NCBI RefSeq assembly: GCF_009846525.1
Contig: NZ_CP024621.1
Location: forward strand, 3,596,001 to 3,660,000
Direction of reading: 5' to 3'
DNA from: Halomonas meridiana
Lineage (GTDB): Bacteria; Pseudomonadota; Gammaproteobacteria; Pseudomonadales; Halomonadaceae
Length of the DNA stretch: 64,000 bases
The translations under genes were made by a program, and so were the position numbers. The notes beneath the pieces were generated by a model. It had not been told where the DNA came from, did no database searches, and worked only from the letters and a program-made list of their open reading frames with translations. Shown in pieces: positions 55,284 to 64,000 of the stretch. Position 1 is the first letter of the stretch; each line of letters begins with the position of its first letter.

Positions 55284-56060
55284 ATGAGCAAGTTTGCCCT
55301 GGAAGAAGTGCTAAGCGTTCACCACTGGAACGATACCCTGTTCAGCTTCCGCACCACCCGCGAGCGCAGCCTGCGCTTCAAAAACGGCCAATTCGTCATG
55401 ATCGGTCTCGAAGTGGACGGCAAGCCGCTGATGCGCGCGTACTCCATCGCCAGCCCCAACTACGAAGACCACCTGGAATTCTTCAGCATCAAAGTGCCCG
55501 ATGGCCCGCTCACCTCGCGCCTACAGCACCTGAAAGTAGGCGACCAAATCATGGTCAGCCGCAAGCCGACTGGCACGCTGGTGTGCGACGATCTGCTGCC
55601 GGGCCGCAACCTGTATATGCTCTCGACCGGTACCGGCTTGGCGCCGTTCATGAGCCTGATTCAAGACCCGGAAGTTTACGAGCGCTTCGAAAAAGTCGTG
55701 CTGGTACACGGCGTGCGTGAAGTCTCCGAGCTGGCCTACGCCGACTTCATCACCAAAGAGCTGCCCGCCCACGAGTACCTGGGCGAAGAGATCGCCGAAA
55801 AGCTCGTGTACTACCCCACGGTCACCCGTGAAGAGTTTCACACCATGGGCCGCCTGACCGACCACATCCGCAGCGGCAAGCTGTTCGAAGACACCGGCCT
55901 ACCGCCGATTGACCCGCGCCAAGACCGCGCCATGATCTGCGGCAGCCCGGCGATGCTGGACGACACCAGCGCTCTGCTCGACGAACTGGGCCTGAACATC
56001 TCCCCGCGTATGGGCGAGCCGGGCGACTACGTCATCGAGCGTGCGTTCGTCGAGAAGTAA
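55284..56060 (+). CDS. fpr: Ferredoxin--NADP reductase
   Basis: FAD enzyme of 258 aa that exchanges electrons between NADPH and ferredoxin or flavodoxin. The ATG at 55284 has GGAGGAG upstream. The FAD motif is LMRAYSIASPNYEDHLEFFS and the nucleotide region MLSTGTGLAPFMSLIQDPEV and VLVHGVREVSELAY; the C-terminus GDYVIERAFVEK is typical of the bacterial subclass II enzyme. Regulated probably by the divergent FinR. Confidence 0.95.
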   Translation: MSKFALEEVLSVHHWNDTLFSFRTTRERSLRFKNGQFVMIGLEVDGKPLMRAYSIASPNYEDHLEFFSIKVPDGPLTSRLQHLKVGDQIMVSRKPTGTLVCDDLLPGRNLYMLSTGTGLAPFMSLIQDPEVYERFEKVVLVHGVREVSELAYADFITKELPAHEYLGEEIAEKLVYYPTVTREEFHTMGRLTDHIRSGKLFEDTGLPPIDPRQDRAMICGSPAMLDDTSALLDELGLNISPRMGEPGDYVIERAFVEK

Positions 56061-56069
56061 GTGCTGTTT

Positions 56070-56220
56070 GAATGGTGAAGGGTGAATGGTGAATAGAAAA
56101 TCGTAGCCCGTGTCATCGTCGCCTTATGCACAAAGCCCCTGTGGATGCTATCCACAGGGGCTTTGTCTATTCAGCGCAACTCACTGTTCACGCCTTGCCC
56201 TTCACTACTGACGCTTCACC
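56070..56220. repeat. GTGAA-rich inverted repeat flanking a hairpin
   Basis: Left arm 56071-56095 contains three tandem heptamers of the form GGTGAAN. Right arm 56175-56219 contains at least three GTGAA units on the opposite strand. They flank the 17-bp stem at 56130-56166 between the convergent fpr and glnK genes. It looks like a small dispersed intergenic element; origin unknown. Confidence 0.5.
56130..56166. terminator. Strong bidirectional hairpin between fpr and glnK
   Basis: Perfect 17-bp stem with arms ACAAAGCCCCTGTGGAT and ATCCACAGGGGCTTTGT and a GCT loop. U-rich ends are short on both strands, but position between convergent genes supports a terminator role. Confidence 0.75.
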
Positions 56221-56221
56221 G

Positions 56222-56617
<396 letters not shown>

Positions 56618-56761
56618 TCATAACCCATCAAGGTTGGCGGGGCGCTCGCATAGCCAAGCCCGTTACCCAGTCGGTTAAGCATACACCGCCCAGGGCGGAG
56701 AATAAAAAACCCGTACGTACCTAGCTCATAACTAGCGACGTGCCGCCGATGCGTAAACGAC

Positions 56762-56787
56762 AAAAAGGCCTCCCACTCGGGGAGGCC
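56762..56787 (-). terminator. Terminator of glnK-amtB
   Basis: Stem GGCCTCCC / GGGAGGCC with a 5-nt loop, followed by five T on the minus strand, 37 bp after the amtB stop. Confidence 0.88.
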
Positions 56788-56823
56788 ACAAGGAGCACGC
56801 CAGCTCACATGATTAGCGCAAGC

Positions 56824-58071
56824 TTATTTCTTAACGCTAAACTCGGGGTAGGCTTCCAGACCGCACTCAGCGATATCGACGCCTTCATACTCTTCTTCTT
56901 CGCTAACGCGGATACCCATGACCGCTTTCAGCACCAGCCATACCACTAAGCTTGCGATGAAGACCCAGCCAAAGATGCCCACGATACCGATTAACTGTGC
57001 ACCGAAAGAGGCGTCGCCGTTGGTGAGCGGCACTGCCAGCACACCCCAGATACCAACCACACCGTGTACGGAGATCGCACCGACCGGGTCATCCAGCTTC
57101 AGCTTGTCGAGGGTCACGATGGCACCCACCACAATCAGACCACCTACCGCACCAATCATGGCAGCGCCCAGTGCTGACGGAGAGAGCGGGTCAGCGGTAA
57201 TCGCGACCAGGCCGGCCAGCGCACCGTTCAGTGCCATGGTGAGGTCCGCTTTACGGAACCACAGTTTGGCTAGCACCAGCGCAGCAATCACGCCACCGGC
57301 AGCCGCTGCGTTGGTGTTCACGAACACTTGTGCAACGTTGTTGGCTGAACCGATATCGGACATTTTCAGCTCGGAGCCGCCGTTGAAACCGAACCAGCCC
57401 ATCCACAGGATGAAGGTACCCAGCGTTGCCAGCGGCATGTTGGCACCGGGAATCGCATGGATAGAGCCATCTTTACCGTACTTGCCTTTACGCGGGCCCA
57501 GTACCAGTACACCGGCGAGCGCTGCAGCCGCACCGGCCAGGTGCACGATGCCGGAACCGGCGTAGTCGGAGTAGCCGACTTCAGACAGCCAGCCGCCGCC
57601 CCAGGTCCAGTAGCCAGACACCGGGTAGATGAATGCCGTCATCACCACGGCAAAGGCCAGAAATGCCCACAGCTTCATACGCTCAGCAACCGCACCCGAG
57701 ACAATCGACATGGCGGTGGCCACAAACACCACCTGGAAGAAGAAGTCAGAGCGCATGGAGTAGTAAGGCGCATCGTCGCCACCGGCCAGCACCGCATCGG
57801 CGCTGTTTTCAGTGCCGATCAAGAAGCCCAGGTTCGGCAGGAAGCCGCCTGCGCTGCTGGAGTACATGATGTAGTAGCCCACCAGCAGGTACATGGTGCA
57901 GGCAATCGCGAACAGCGCGATGTTTTTCGTCAGGATTTCGGCGGTATTCTTGGAGCGAACCAAGCCTGCTTCCAGCATGGCGAAGCCAGCGGCCATCCAC
58001 ATGACCAGCACGCCGCAGATCAAGAAGTAAAACGTATCGAGCGCATAGCTCAAATCAGCTAACTCATTCAT
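56824..58071 (-). CDS. amtB: Ammonium transporter
   Basis: Trimeric ammonium channel, 415 aa with 11 predicted membrane helices and no cleaved signal peptide. The twin-histidine pore residues are in GSGIVHLAGAAAALAGVLVL and ISVHGVVGIWGVLAVPLTN. MWMAAGFAMLEAGLVRSKNT opens the first helices. It is 60 bp downstream of glnK, the standard pair in which GlnK blocks the channel when nitrogen is plentiful. Confidence 0.96.
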   Translation of the reverse strand: MNELADLSYALDTFYFLICGVLVMWMAAGFAMLEAGLVRSKNTAEILTKNIALFAIACTMYLLVGYYIMYSSSAGGFLPNLGFLIGTENSADAVLAGGDDAPYYSMRSDFFFQVVFVATAMSIVSGAVAERMKLWAFLAFAVVMTAFIYPVSGYWTWGGGWLSEVGYSDYAGSGIVHLAGAAAALAGVLVLGPRKGKYGKDGSIHAIPGANMPLATLGTFILWMGWFGFNGGSELKMSDIGSANNVAQVFVNTNAAAAGGVIAALVLAKLWFRKADLTMALNGALAGLVAITADPLSPSALGAAMIGAVGGLIVVGAIVTLDKLKLDDPVGAISVHGVVGIWGVLAVPLTNGDASFGAQLIGIVGIFGWVFIASLVVWLVLKAVMGIRVSEEEEYEGVDIAECGLEAYPEFSVKK

Positions 58072-58131
58072 GAGGTGTTCCCCGTTATACTAAGCGAAGT
58101 TATACGTCATCAGCAGATCGATGGGCGACGC

Positions 58132-58841
<710 letters not shown>

Positions 58842-59183
58842 ATGGCGCCCCAAGACCGCATTAGCCGCTTAGCCCAGCAGATCGGCGACCGTTTGCAGAA
58901 TGCCTCGCAAGCCCCGGAAGATATTCAGAAAGGTGTCCAGCAGGTGGTACGCGGCGCGTTCGATCGCCTGGAGCTGGTATCGCGGGAAGATTTCGATATT
59001 TTGATGGATGTGCTGCAGCGCACCCGCTCCCGGGTAGAAGCCCTAGAGCGTCAAGTGGCCAGCCTGGAAGCGGCGGTAGAGGCCTCTAGCACCACCGCCG
59101 CCACGCCTGTAGAAGCTGAAGTACCGCCCGCCCCTGTGCAGCCTTCTAGCACCACTAAGCCAACCGCTGACGGCGCTGAGTAA
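58842..59183 (+). CDS. ubiK: Ubiquinone biosynthesis accessory factor UbiK (BMFP family)
   Basis: A 113-aa protein, MAPQDRISRLAQQIGDRLQN onwards, with the conserved DILMDVLQRTRSRVEALE coiled coil at about residues 45-75 and an Ala/Pro/Thr-rich tail. The family assists the ubiquinone biosynthesis complex. AGGAGAG precedes the ATG. glnK-amtB-ubiK-yifB is a recurrent neighbourhood in Pseudomonas and relatives; here yifB has moved 4.5 kb away. Confidence 0.9.
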   Translation: MAPQDRISRLAQQIGDRLQNASQAPEDIQKGVQQVVRGAFDRLELVSREDFDILMDVLQRTRSRVEALERQVASLEAAVEASSTTAATPVEAEVPPAPVQPSSTTKPTADGAE

Positions 59184-59309
59184 GTACGCCGTTTTGCACG
59201 GCATGGGGCAGGTTCGGCTGCCCCACTTCTTGCCCCTACCTCTCTCCCACACTCTCTCCCGTCCTCTCCCCTGCACTTAATTCAAAACCTTATACCAGTG
59301 AACAAGAAT

Positions 59310-59345
59310 CACTATCATTGACAACCCTAGTGATAGTGCTATCGT
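59310..59345 (+). promoter_or_regulatory. Promoter with overlapping dyad upstream of the AraC regulator
   Basis: A perfect -35 TTGACA (59318-59323) is followed after 16 bp by TATCGT (59340-59345). The promoter is straddled by the inverted repeat CACTATCA-N13-TGATAGTG (59310-59338). The arms resemble Fur half sites only loosely, so either Fur or autoregulation by the AraC protein is possible. Confidence 0.6.
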
Positions 59346-59428
59346 GCGCTTATCTGCAGCCTCACGCGTGCCGTTAAGCACCAATACGGCGCAGGCACTA
59401 CGCTCCACCCACGATAGCGACTGCCCCA

Positions 59429-60364
59429 ATGCCTCAGCAGGAACGCTTAGCAACGCCTGAAATCACCCCCTTTTCGTTGGCCCAGCTTGGCCAGCGCTTC
59501 GGCATTCACTACCGCATTGAAGGCCCTACTTCTCCGCGCCAGCCGGTCGCCACTGGTCATGTACATGACGTTAGCCTGCGCCACGGGGTGCACTTAACGC
59601 TCTCTGATTTGCAGGTAGAGCGTGGCTATACCTCCACGTCTTACCAAAGCGTGCCATGGTTCTTGAGCGTTATCTTGGAAGGCACCATTCATCTCCAAAT
59701 GGGCAAGCAGCAGATGCAGCTCTCTGCAGGAGATGGCGTATGCAGCCACTTTGATGCCCGACACCCACTCACGGTGCATCAGCCTATTCAAAAACGCCTT
59801 CGTACTGTGAATATTGCGGTTCTGACCACTGCACCCTTAGGCCTACCCACCCCGCCTGATGCTTCATGTTTAAATTGCTGGAAGCTCCCCAAGGCCCTCT
59901 GCGAAACGCTTTGCACCATTAGTGAGCAACCGCCCTCGCTCTGGCGACAGGCGCTCGTTTGGCAGGGGTTAGCACTGCAACTGATTGGATTAGGTTTGCC
60001 CGAACGCCCGACAACGCTGCCCGAGCATAAACGCCTTTCTACCCGTGATCGTCATTGCCTCACGGCACTGCACTCGCGCATTGCTCAGCATCCCGCCGAG
60101 CCTTATAGCCTCACCGCATTAGCCAAAGAAGCCGCTATGAGCCCCAGCAGCCTGCGCCAGAAGTTTCGCGCTTGCTACGGCTGCACGCTGTTCGACTATA
60201 TTCGCCAAGTGCGATTACAGCAGGGGTACGAGGCACTGCAACGAGGTGAGAGCGTGCAACAAGCGGCCCATCACTGTGGGTATCGGCATGCCAGCAACTT
60301 CTCCAGCGCCTTCAAACGCCACTTCGGTTTCTCCCCTCACGAGTGGAATCGCTCCAGCGTATAG
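59429..60364 (+). CDS. AraC-family regulator (PchR-like)
   Basis: A 311-aa regulator. The C-terminal AraC domain has both helix-turn-helix units: YSLTALAKEAAMSPSSLRQK and SVQQAAHHCGYRHASNFSSA followed by FKRHFGFSPHEW. The N-terminal half is a cupin-like ligand domain with no firm match. The ATG at 59429 has no good ribosome site. Position directly before a TonB siderophore receptor suggests it senses the siderophore and activates the receptor, as PchR does; this is context-based. Confidence 0.85.
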   Translation: MPQQERLATPEITPFSLAQLGQRFGIHYRIEGPTSPRQPVATGHVHDVSLRHGVHLTLSDLQVERGYTSTSYQSVPWFLSVILEGTIHLQMGKQQMQLSAGDGVCSHFDARHPLTVHQPIQKRLRTVNIAVLTTAPLGLPTPPDASCLNCWKLPKALCETLCTISEQPPSLWRQALVWQGLALQLIGLGLPERPTTLPEHKRLSTRDRHCLTALHSRIAQHPAEPYSLTALAKEAAMSPSSLRQKFRACYGCTLFDYIRQVRLQQGYEALQRGESVQQAAHHCGYRHASNFSSAFKRHFGFSPHEWNRSSV

Positions 60365-60452
60365 CCCGCACTTGAGTTCCTTTCGCGTGTACAAACATGT
60401 CAGCGCGCATAGCAGGCTTGGCACGGCGCATACCTTTACGACGCCATAAAAA

Positions 60453-60469
60453 GCAATAATTATCATTGC
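60453..60469. promoter_or_regulatory. Fur-box-like site upstream of the TonB receptor
   Basis: GCAATAATTATCATTGC, 38 bp before the receptor start codon, resembles the Fur consensus (GATAATGATAATCATTATC) with TTATCATT matching well and GCAAT/ATTGC arms. Iron repression of the receptor is expected. Confidence 0.65.
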
Positions 60470-60506
60470 TTAATAATACTGATTCCACTTCCTCCCAGGA
60501 TCACTT

Positions 60507-62603
60507 ATGGCCTCTACCCATCGCTCCTTCTCATGGGCGCCTTTGAGCAGCGCGCTGCTCGTTGCGTTGGCAACGCCTGCGGCGGCACAGCCAAACACTG
60601 ACTTAGCCACCGTCACCGTGACTGCCCAGCAGGCAGCCACCAAAGTGGCCACGCCCTTTATCGAAACCCCACAGAGTATTTCGACCATCACCGAAACGCA
60701 GATGTCGCAACGCGGCGTCAGTACCGTACAGCGCGCCACCGACTACACCCCCGGCGTGTACAGCAATCAAATAGGAGCTTCCAACCGTTTTGATTACTTG
60801 GTCTTAAGAGGCTTCTCCGATGGCAGCTTGAGCGACACTTTTTTAGATGGCTTGAAGGTGATGGGCGACGCCAACTCCCATAGCAGCATGCGCATCGACC
60901 CCTGGTTTTTAGACAGCATCGAAGTGGTGCGCGGCCCTGCATCCGTGCTGTATGGCCGCGCCTCACCGGGCGGCGTGGTGGCCCTCAACAGCAAACGTCC
61001 TGAATTCGAGCCGGGCGGCGAGCTGCGCGTTAGGGTCGGTAATAATGATCAGCGCAGCGCTGCGTTTGATCTCACTGGCCCGCTGGGGGAAGAGCAGCGC
61101 GTTGCGTTTCGCCTCACCGGCATCGCCAGCGCCGCCGATACCCAGTTTGGCCCAGCCGAAGAGGAGCGCTACGCTATTGCGCCACGTCTGACCTGGGACA
61201 TGACCGACGCCACCAGCCTGACCGTCGAAGCGTATCTTCAGGATGAGCCAGAAGGCGGCTACCACTCCGGCGTGCCTTATGAAGGCGCGGTGATCGCTCG
61301 CAATGGCCGCCAAATAAGCAATAACTTCTTCGATGGCGAAGCCGATTACGACGCCTATAAGCGCACCCAGCGCATGCTCGGCTATACCCTTGAGCACCGC
61401 TTTAACGACCGCGTATCCGCCCGCCAACTGCTGCGCTATCTCAATTCAGACGTGACGCTAAATCAGGTGTATGGGTTTGGCTGGGCATCGCCGACCTCAA
61501 ACGCACTGGCCCGCTACTACTCCGGCAGCGAGGAATCGCTTCAAGCCTTAACGGTGGATAATCAGTTAGAAGCCCGCCTGGCTAGCGGCTTTATGGAGCA
61601 CACCCTGCTGTTGGGAGCGGATTACCAGCAGCGCGAGAACGAGGTTGCCTGGCCTTCCGGCGCGTTCCCCTCGTTGGATGCCTTCAACCCGGTCTACGGC
61701 AGCGAGCCGCTGGCGTTCTACGCGCCCATCCGGGAGAACCACGAGCTGGAGCAAACCGGCGTCTACCTTCAAGATCAAATCGCCGTGGATAACTGGCGCG
61801 TAACGCTGGGCGGGCGCTTTGACTGGGTAAATATCGATAACACCAACCGCGACAGCGGCAATACCAGCGCGTTGAGTGACACCCAATTTAGCGGCCGCGC
61901 CGGGGTGGTGTACCTGTTCGATAACGGCACCGCCCCCTACGTCAGCTACTCGACGGCCTTTACCCCCACCAGCTTCGTCGATGCCAACGGCGACCTGCTC
62001 GCTCCCATGGAGAGCGCACAGTGGGAAACCGGCTTGAAATACCAGCCCAACGAACAGCAGCAGTACAGCGCAGCGCTGTTCCACATCAGCCAGGAGAACG
62101 TGGCTACCAAAGAGCAGCCTACCGACCCCTACCGTGCCGTAGGCGAGATTGAGTCGCAAGGCATTGAGCTGGAAGCCCAAACGCAGCTCACCGAGGCGCT
62201 CTCGCTCCAGGCAGGCTACAGCTTTACCGACATTACTTACGCCAAGAGCGGCGACGGCAACCAGGGCAATAACGCCATTTACTCACCCCGCTATCAAGTA
62301 CAGCTGTGGGGCCACTATGCCGTGCAGAAGGGTTGGCTAAGCGGTGTGGATATCGGCGTGGGCGTGCGCCACTACGCTGACATTGCCGCTGACCGCGCCA
62401 ACACCGCCACCGTGCCGGACTACACCCTCGTTGACGCCACGCTGGGCTACGACTGGAGCCAAGCAGGCCTCAATGGCGTCGAAACCCGCCTGAATGTGCA
62501 CAACGCGCTGGATAAAGAGTACGTGGCGTCGTGTAACTCGCTGGAGTACTGCTATTTCGGTGCCGAACGCGGCGTCACCGCCAGCGTTCATTACCGATTC
62601 TAA
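60507..62603 (+). CDS. TonB-dependent siderophore receptor
   Basis: Outer-membrane receptor, 698 aa. A signal peptide ends near ATPAAAQPNTD. The plug domain has FIETPQSISTITETQMSQRG, YVLRG-like YLVLRGFSDGSLSDTFLDGL and VVRGPASVLYGRASPGGVVA; the barrel ends in the terminal aromatic YRF. It falls in the FhuA/FoxA/FpvA hydroxamate-type group. The TonB box is probably in DLATVTVTAQQ. The ligand is not predictable. It precedes a siderophore-binding protein gene. Confidence 0.93.
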   Translation: MASTHRSFSWAPLSSALLVALATPAAAQPNTDLATVTVTAQQAATKVATPFIETPQSISTITETQMSQRGVSTVQRATDYTPGVYSNQIGASNRFDYLVLRGFSDGSLSDTFLDGLKVMGDANSHSSMRIDPWFLDSIEVVRGPASVLYGRASPGGVVALNSKRPEFEPGGELRVRVGNNDQRSAAFDLTGPLGEEQRVAFRLTGIASAADTQFGPAEEERYAIAPRLTWDMTDATSLTVEAYLQDEPEGGYHSGVPYEGAVIARNGRQISNNFFDGEADYDAYKRTQRMLGYTLEHRFNDRVSARQLLRYLNSDVTLNQVYGFGWASPTSNALARYYSGSEESLQALTVDNQLEARLASGFMEHTLLLGADYQQRENEVAWPSGAFPSLDAFNPVYGSEPLAFYAPIRENHELEQTGVYLQDQIAVDNWRVTLGGRFDWVNIDNTNRDSGNTSALSDTQFSGRAGVVYLFDNGTAPYVSYSTAFTPTSFVDANGDLLAPMESAQWETGLKYQPNEQQQYSAALFHISQENVATKEQPTDPYRAVGEIESQGIELEAQTQLTEALSLQAGYSFTDITYAKSGDGNQGNNAIYSPRYQVQLWGHYAVQKGWLSGVDIGVGVRHYADIAADRANTATVPDYTLVDATLGYDWSQAGLNGVETRLNVHNALDKEYVASCNSLEYCYFGAERGVTASVHYRF

Positions 62604-62612
62604 GCAGCGACC

Positions 62613-62652
62613 ACACCCAGGCGCCCGCGCCCTGTGCATGCCTGGGTGTTTC
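62613..62652 (+). terminator. Hairpin after the TonB receptor
   Basis: Stem ACACCCAGGC / GCCTGGGTGT with a 17-nt loop, followed by a short T-rich run. The large loop makes it a moderate terminator at best. Confidence 0.55.
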
Positions 62653-62712
62653 TATTTGCAATTGATAAACAGACTCGTTTAAATAAGGCGCTTATTGCTA
62701 GGTACTAACCTC

Positions 62713-63582
62713 ATGCGCTGTTTCCCCCGACTGCTTATCCTGGCTCGCCGCAGCCTGCTTGCGGCTGGCCTGCTGTTGTCTACCGCCAGCCACGCCCAAT
62801 GGGCCACCATCGACTGGACCATTGCCGAGACGTTGCTGGCCATCAAGGCCCCCGTGAGCGGCATTGCGCAGCAGCCCGCCTACCACGACTGGGTGGGCGA
62901 GCCGCGCATTCCCGAGCATGTGATGGATATTGGCCTGCGCACCCAGCCCAACTTCGAGCTGCTGGCCCAATCGCCTCCCGAGCAAACGCTGCTCTCGCCT
63001 ATGTTTACCGGGCTAATTCCCCGGTTGGAGAAAATCGCCCCGGTGGGCACCTTTGCCCTCTACTCACCGGGCGCGGAGACATGGCAGGAGATGCAGAGCC
63101 TCACCCGCCAACTGGGCGAGCTGACCGACCGCAACGCCGAAGCCGAGGCGCTGATTGAGAGCACCGAACAGCTGATGGCCGAGCTGCGCAGCCAGCACAG
63201 CGACTCAACCCCACTGCTGATGGTGCAGTTTATGGATGCCCGCCATGTGCGGGTGTTTGGCGAGAACAGCCTCTACAACGCCGTGCTAGAGCAGCTTGAG
63301 CTGCCCAATGCCTGGGACCAACCCACCAACGCCTGGGGGTTTTCACTGGCCGGTATTGAAGCGCTGGCACGCTACCCCGACGCCACGCTGGTCATCGTTG
63401 ACCCACTCCCCGCAGGCGTGGAAGAGCAGTTGGAAGGGAGCGGCCTCTGGCAGCACTTACCCAACGTGCAAAACGGCCGCCTGCTTCGCCTACCACCAGT
63501 GTGGAGCTTTGGTGCACTGCCCTCCGCTCAGCGCTTTGCCCGCGAACTCACCAGCGCGTTGAATGCCCATCACGCTGACTAG
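62713..63582 (+). CDS. Iron-siderophore substrate-binding protein (FhuD-like)
   Basis: Periplasmic binding protein, 289 aa from the ATG at 62713. The signal sequence MRCFPRLLILARRSLLAAGL has a twin arginine before the hydrophobic core, as in FhuD. The mature part reads WATIDWTIAETLLAIKAPVS and then YHDWVGEPRIPEHVMDIGLR, typical FhuD features. No FhuB permease or FhuC ATPase accompanies it here, so it must use a transporter encoded elsewhere. Distance to the receptor gene is 109 bp. Confidence 0.9.
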   Translation: MRCFPRLLILARRSLLAAGLLLSTASHAQWATIDWTIAETLLAIKAPVSGIAQQPAYHDWVGEPRIPEHVMDIGLRTQPNFELLAQSPPEQTLLSPMFTGLIPRLEKIAPVGTFALYSPGAETWQEMQSLTRQLGELTDRNAEAEALIESTEQLMAELRSQHSDSTPLLMVQFMDARHVRVFGENSLYNAVLEQLELPNAWDQPTNAWGFSLAGIEALARYPDATLVIVDPLPAGVEEQLEGSGLWQHLPNVQNGRLLRLPPVWSFGALPSAQRFARELTSALNAHHAD

Positions 63583-63699
63583 CCCGCCATCAGCCTGCCC
63601 ACCTCAGTAGCGCACAAGGCCTGACATAAAGTAGGCTTAGCCAACGAGATAGCTCATTAAACTGAGTGAGTCGATTGATAGACGTTGCGAGGGAGCGCT

Positions 63700-64000
63700 A
63701 TGACACTAGCGATTGTGGCCACGCGGGCAGGCGTGGGGTTGGAAGCACCGGCGGTACATGTAGAGGTTCACTTAGCCAACGGTTTACCGGGGTTAACCCT
63801 GGTGGGCTTGCCGGAAACCGCTGTGAAAGAGAGCCGCGAACGGGTGCGCAGCGCCTTGATCAACGCGGGTTTTGATTTCCCCAACACTAAACGCATTACC
63901 CTCAACCTCGCCCCGGCGGATCTGCCTAAAGAGGGTGGCCGCTTTGATTTACCCATTGCGCTGGGCATTCTCGCGGCCTCGGGTCAAATCCCGGTGGATG
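63700..64000 (+). CDS. yifB: YifB/ComM family Mg-chelatase-like ATPase, N-terminal part
   Basis: The first 100 residues of a ComM/YifB AAA+ helicase-like protein that runs off the right edge. It begins MTLAIVATRAGVGLEAPAVH and contains the family stretch GLPGLTLVGLPETAVKESRE and FPNTKRITLNLAPADLPKEG. The ATG at 63700 has GAGGGAG upstream. ComM promotes branch migration in natural transformation. It is normally next to ubiK. Confidence 0.94.
   Translation, partial: MTLAIVATRAGVGLEAPAVHVEVHLANGLPGLTLVGLPETAVKESRERVRSALINAGFDFPNTKRITLNLAPADLPKEGGRFDLPIALGILAASGQIPVD

Noticed and set aside
56139-56157. DnaA-box-like sequences (CTATCCACA) in the fpr-glnK hairpin
   Set aside because: Only one near match, created by the hairpin itself, with no cluster of boxes or AT-rich unwinding region; not an origin.

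Overview
The window is a gene-dense, GC-rich chromosomal segment of a gammaproteobacterium. Gene content and order (urea ABC transporter next to urease, tripartite tricarboxylate transporter, BCCT carrier, FinR/Fpr pair, glnK-amtB-ubiK-yifB neighbourhood) point to Halomonas or a close Halomonadaceae relative; this is inference from protein character, as no rRNA or tRNA gene is present. No IS element, prophage, CRISPR array or integrase was seen.

Layout. 1-2364 (minus): ureDABC start of a urease operon, with ureC cut by the left edge. 2682-5140: a metal-flavoured group (DUF2946-like His-rich protein, PepSY membrane protein, PCu(A)C copper chaperone). 5249-10984 (minus): urtABCDE urea transporter. 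11361-17209 (minus): sensor kinase, response regulator and tctCBA transporter, closed by a strong terminator. 17339-22666: DUF481 outer membrane protein, an NMT1/THI5-like ABC transporter, and a BCCT carrier. 22687-25083: a lone flagellin, folK and a FolM-like reductase. 25139-31856: MscS channel, YqaA-like protein, IclR regulator, enoyl-CoA hydratase, TrhO and pirin. 31941-42772: housekeeping metabolism (serA, xseB-ispA-dxs, djlA, GST, alcohol dehydrogenase pair, ribA, hemE-speE). 42861-48336: amino-acid ABC transporter aapJ-aapJ'-QMP with two tandem binding proteins. 48445-54162: RidA, phosphatase, Host_attach-like protein and two chemoreceptors. 54166-58470: finR/fpr and glnK-amtB-glnK. 58842 to the right edge: ubiK and yifB (comM), separated by an AraC regulator, a TonB siderophore receptor and a siderophore-binding protein.

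The unifying theme is nitrogen scavenging. I find sigma-54 (-24/-12) promoter sequences with the correct GG-N10-GC spacing upstream of ureDABC, urtABCDE, the second aapJ, glnK-amtB and, less strongly, the THI5-like ABC transporter. NtrC-like dyads or half sites lie 100-150 bp upstream of each. The ure and urt promoters differ at one of 17 bases. This links urea import, urea hydrolysis, amino-acid uptake, ammonium uptake and an uncharacterised ABC transporter into one likely NtrC regulon.

Other points deserving a look are a promoter followed directly by a terminator upstream of the BCCT gene, a 12-bp inverted repeat that would hide the ribosome binding site of the first chemoreceptor, and a GTGAA-rich inverted repeat flanking a 17-bp hairpin between fpr and glnK. 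The siderophore cassette also appears inserted into an otherwise conserved gene neighbourhood. I did not find a clearly new multi-gene system.
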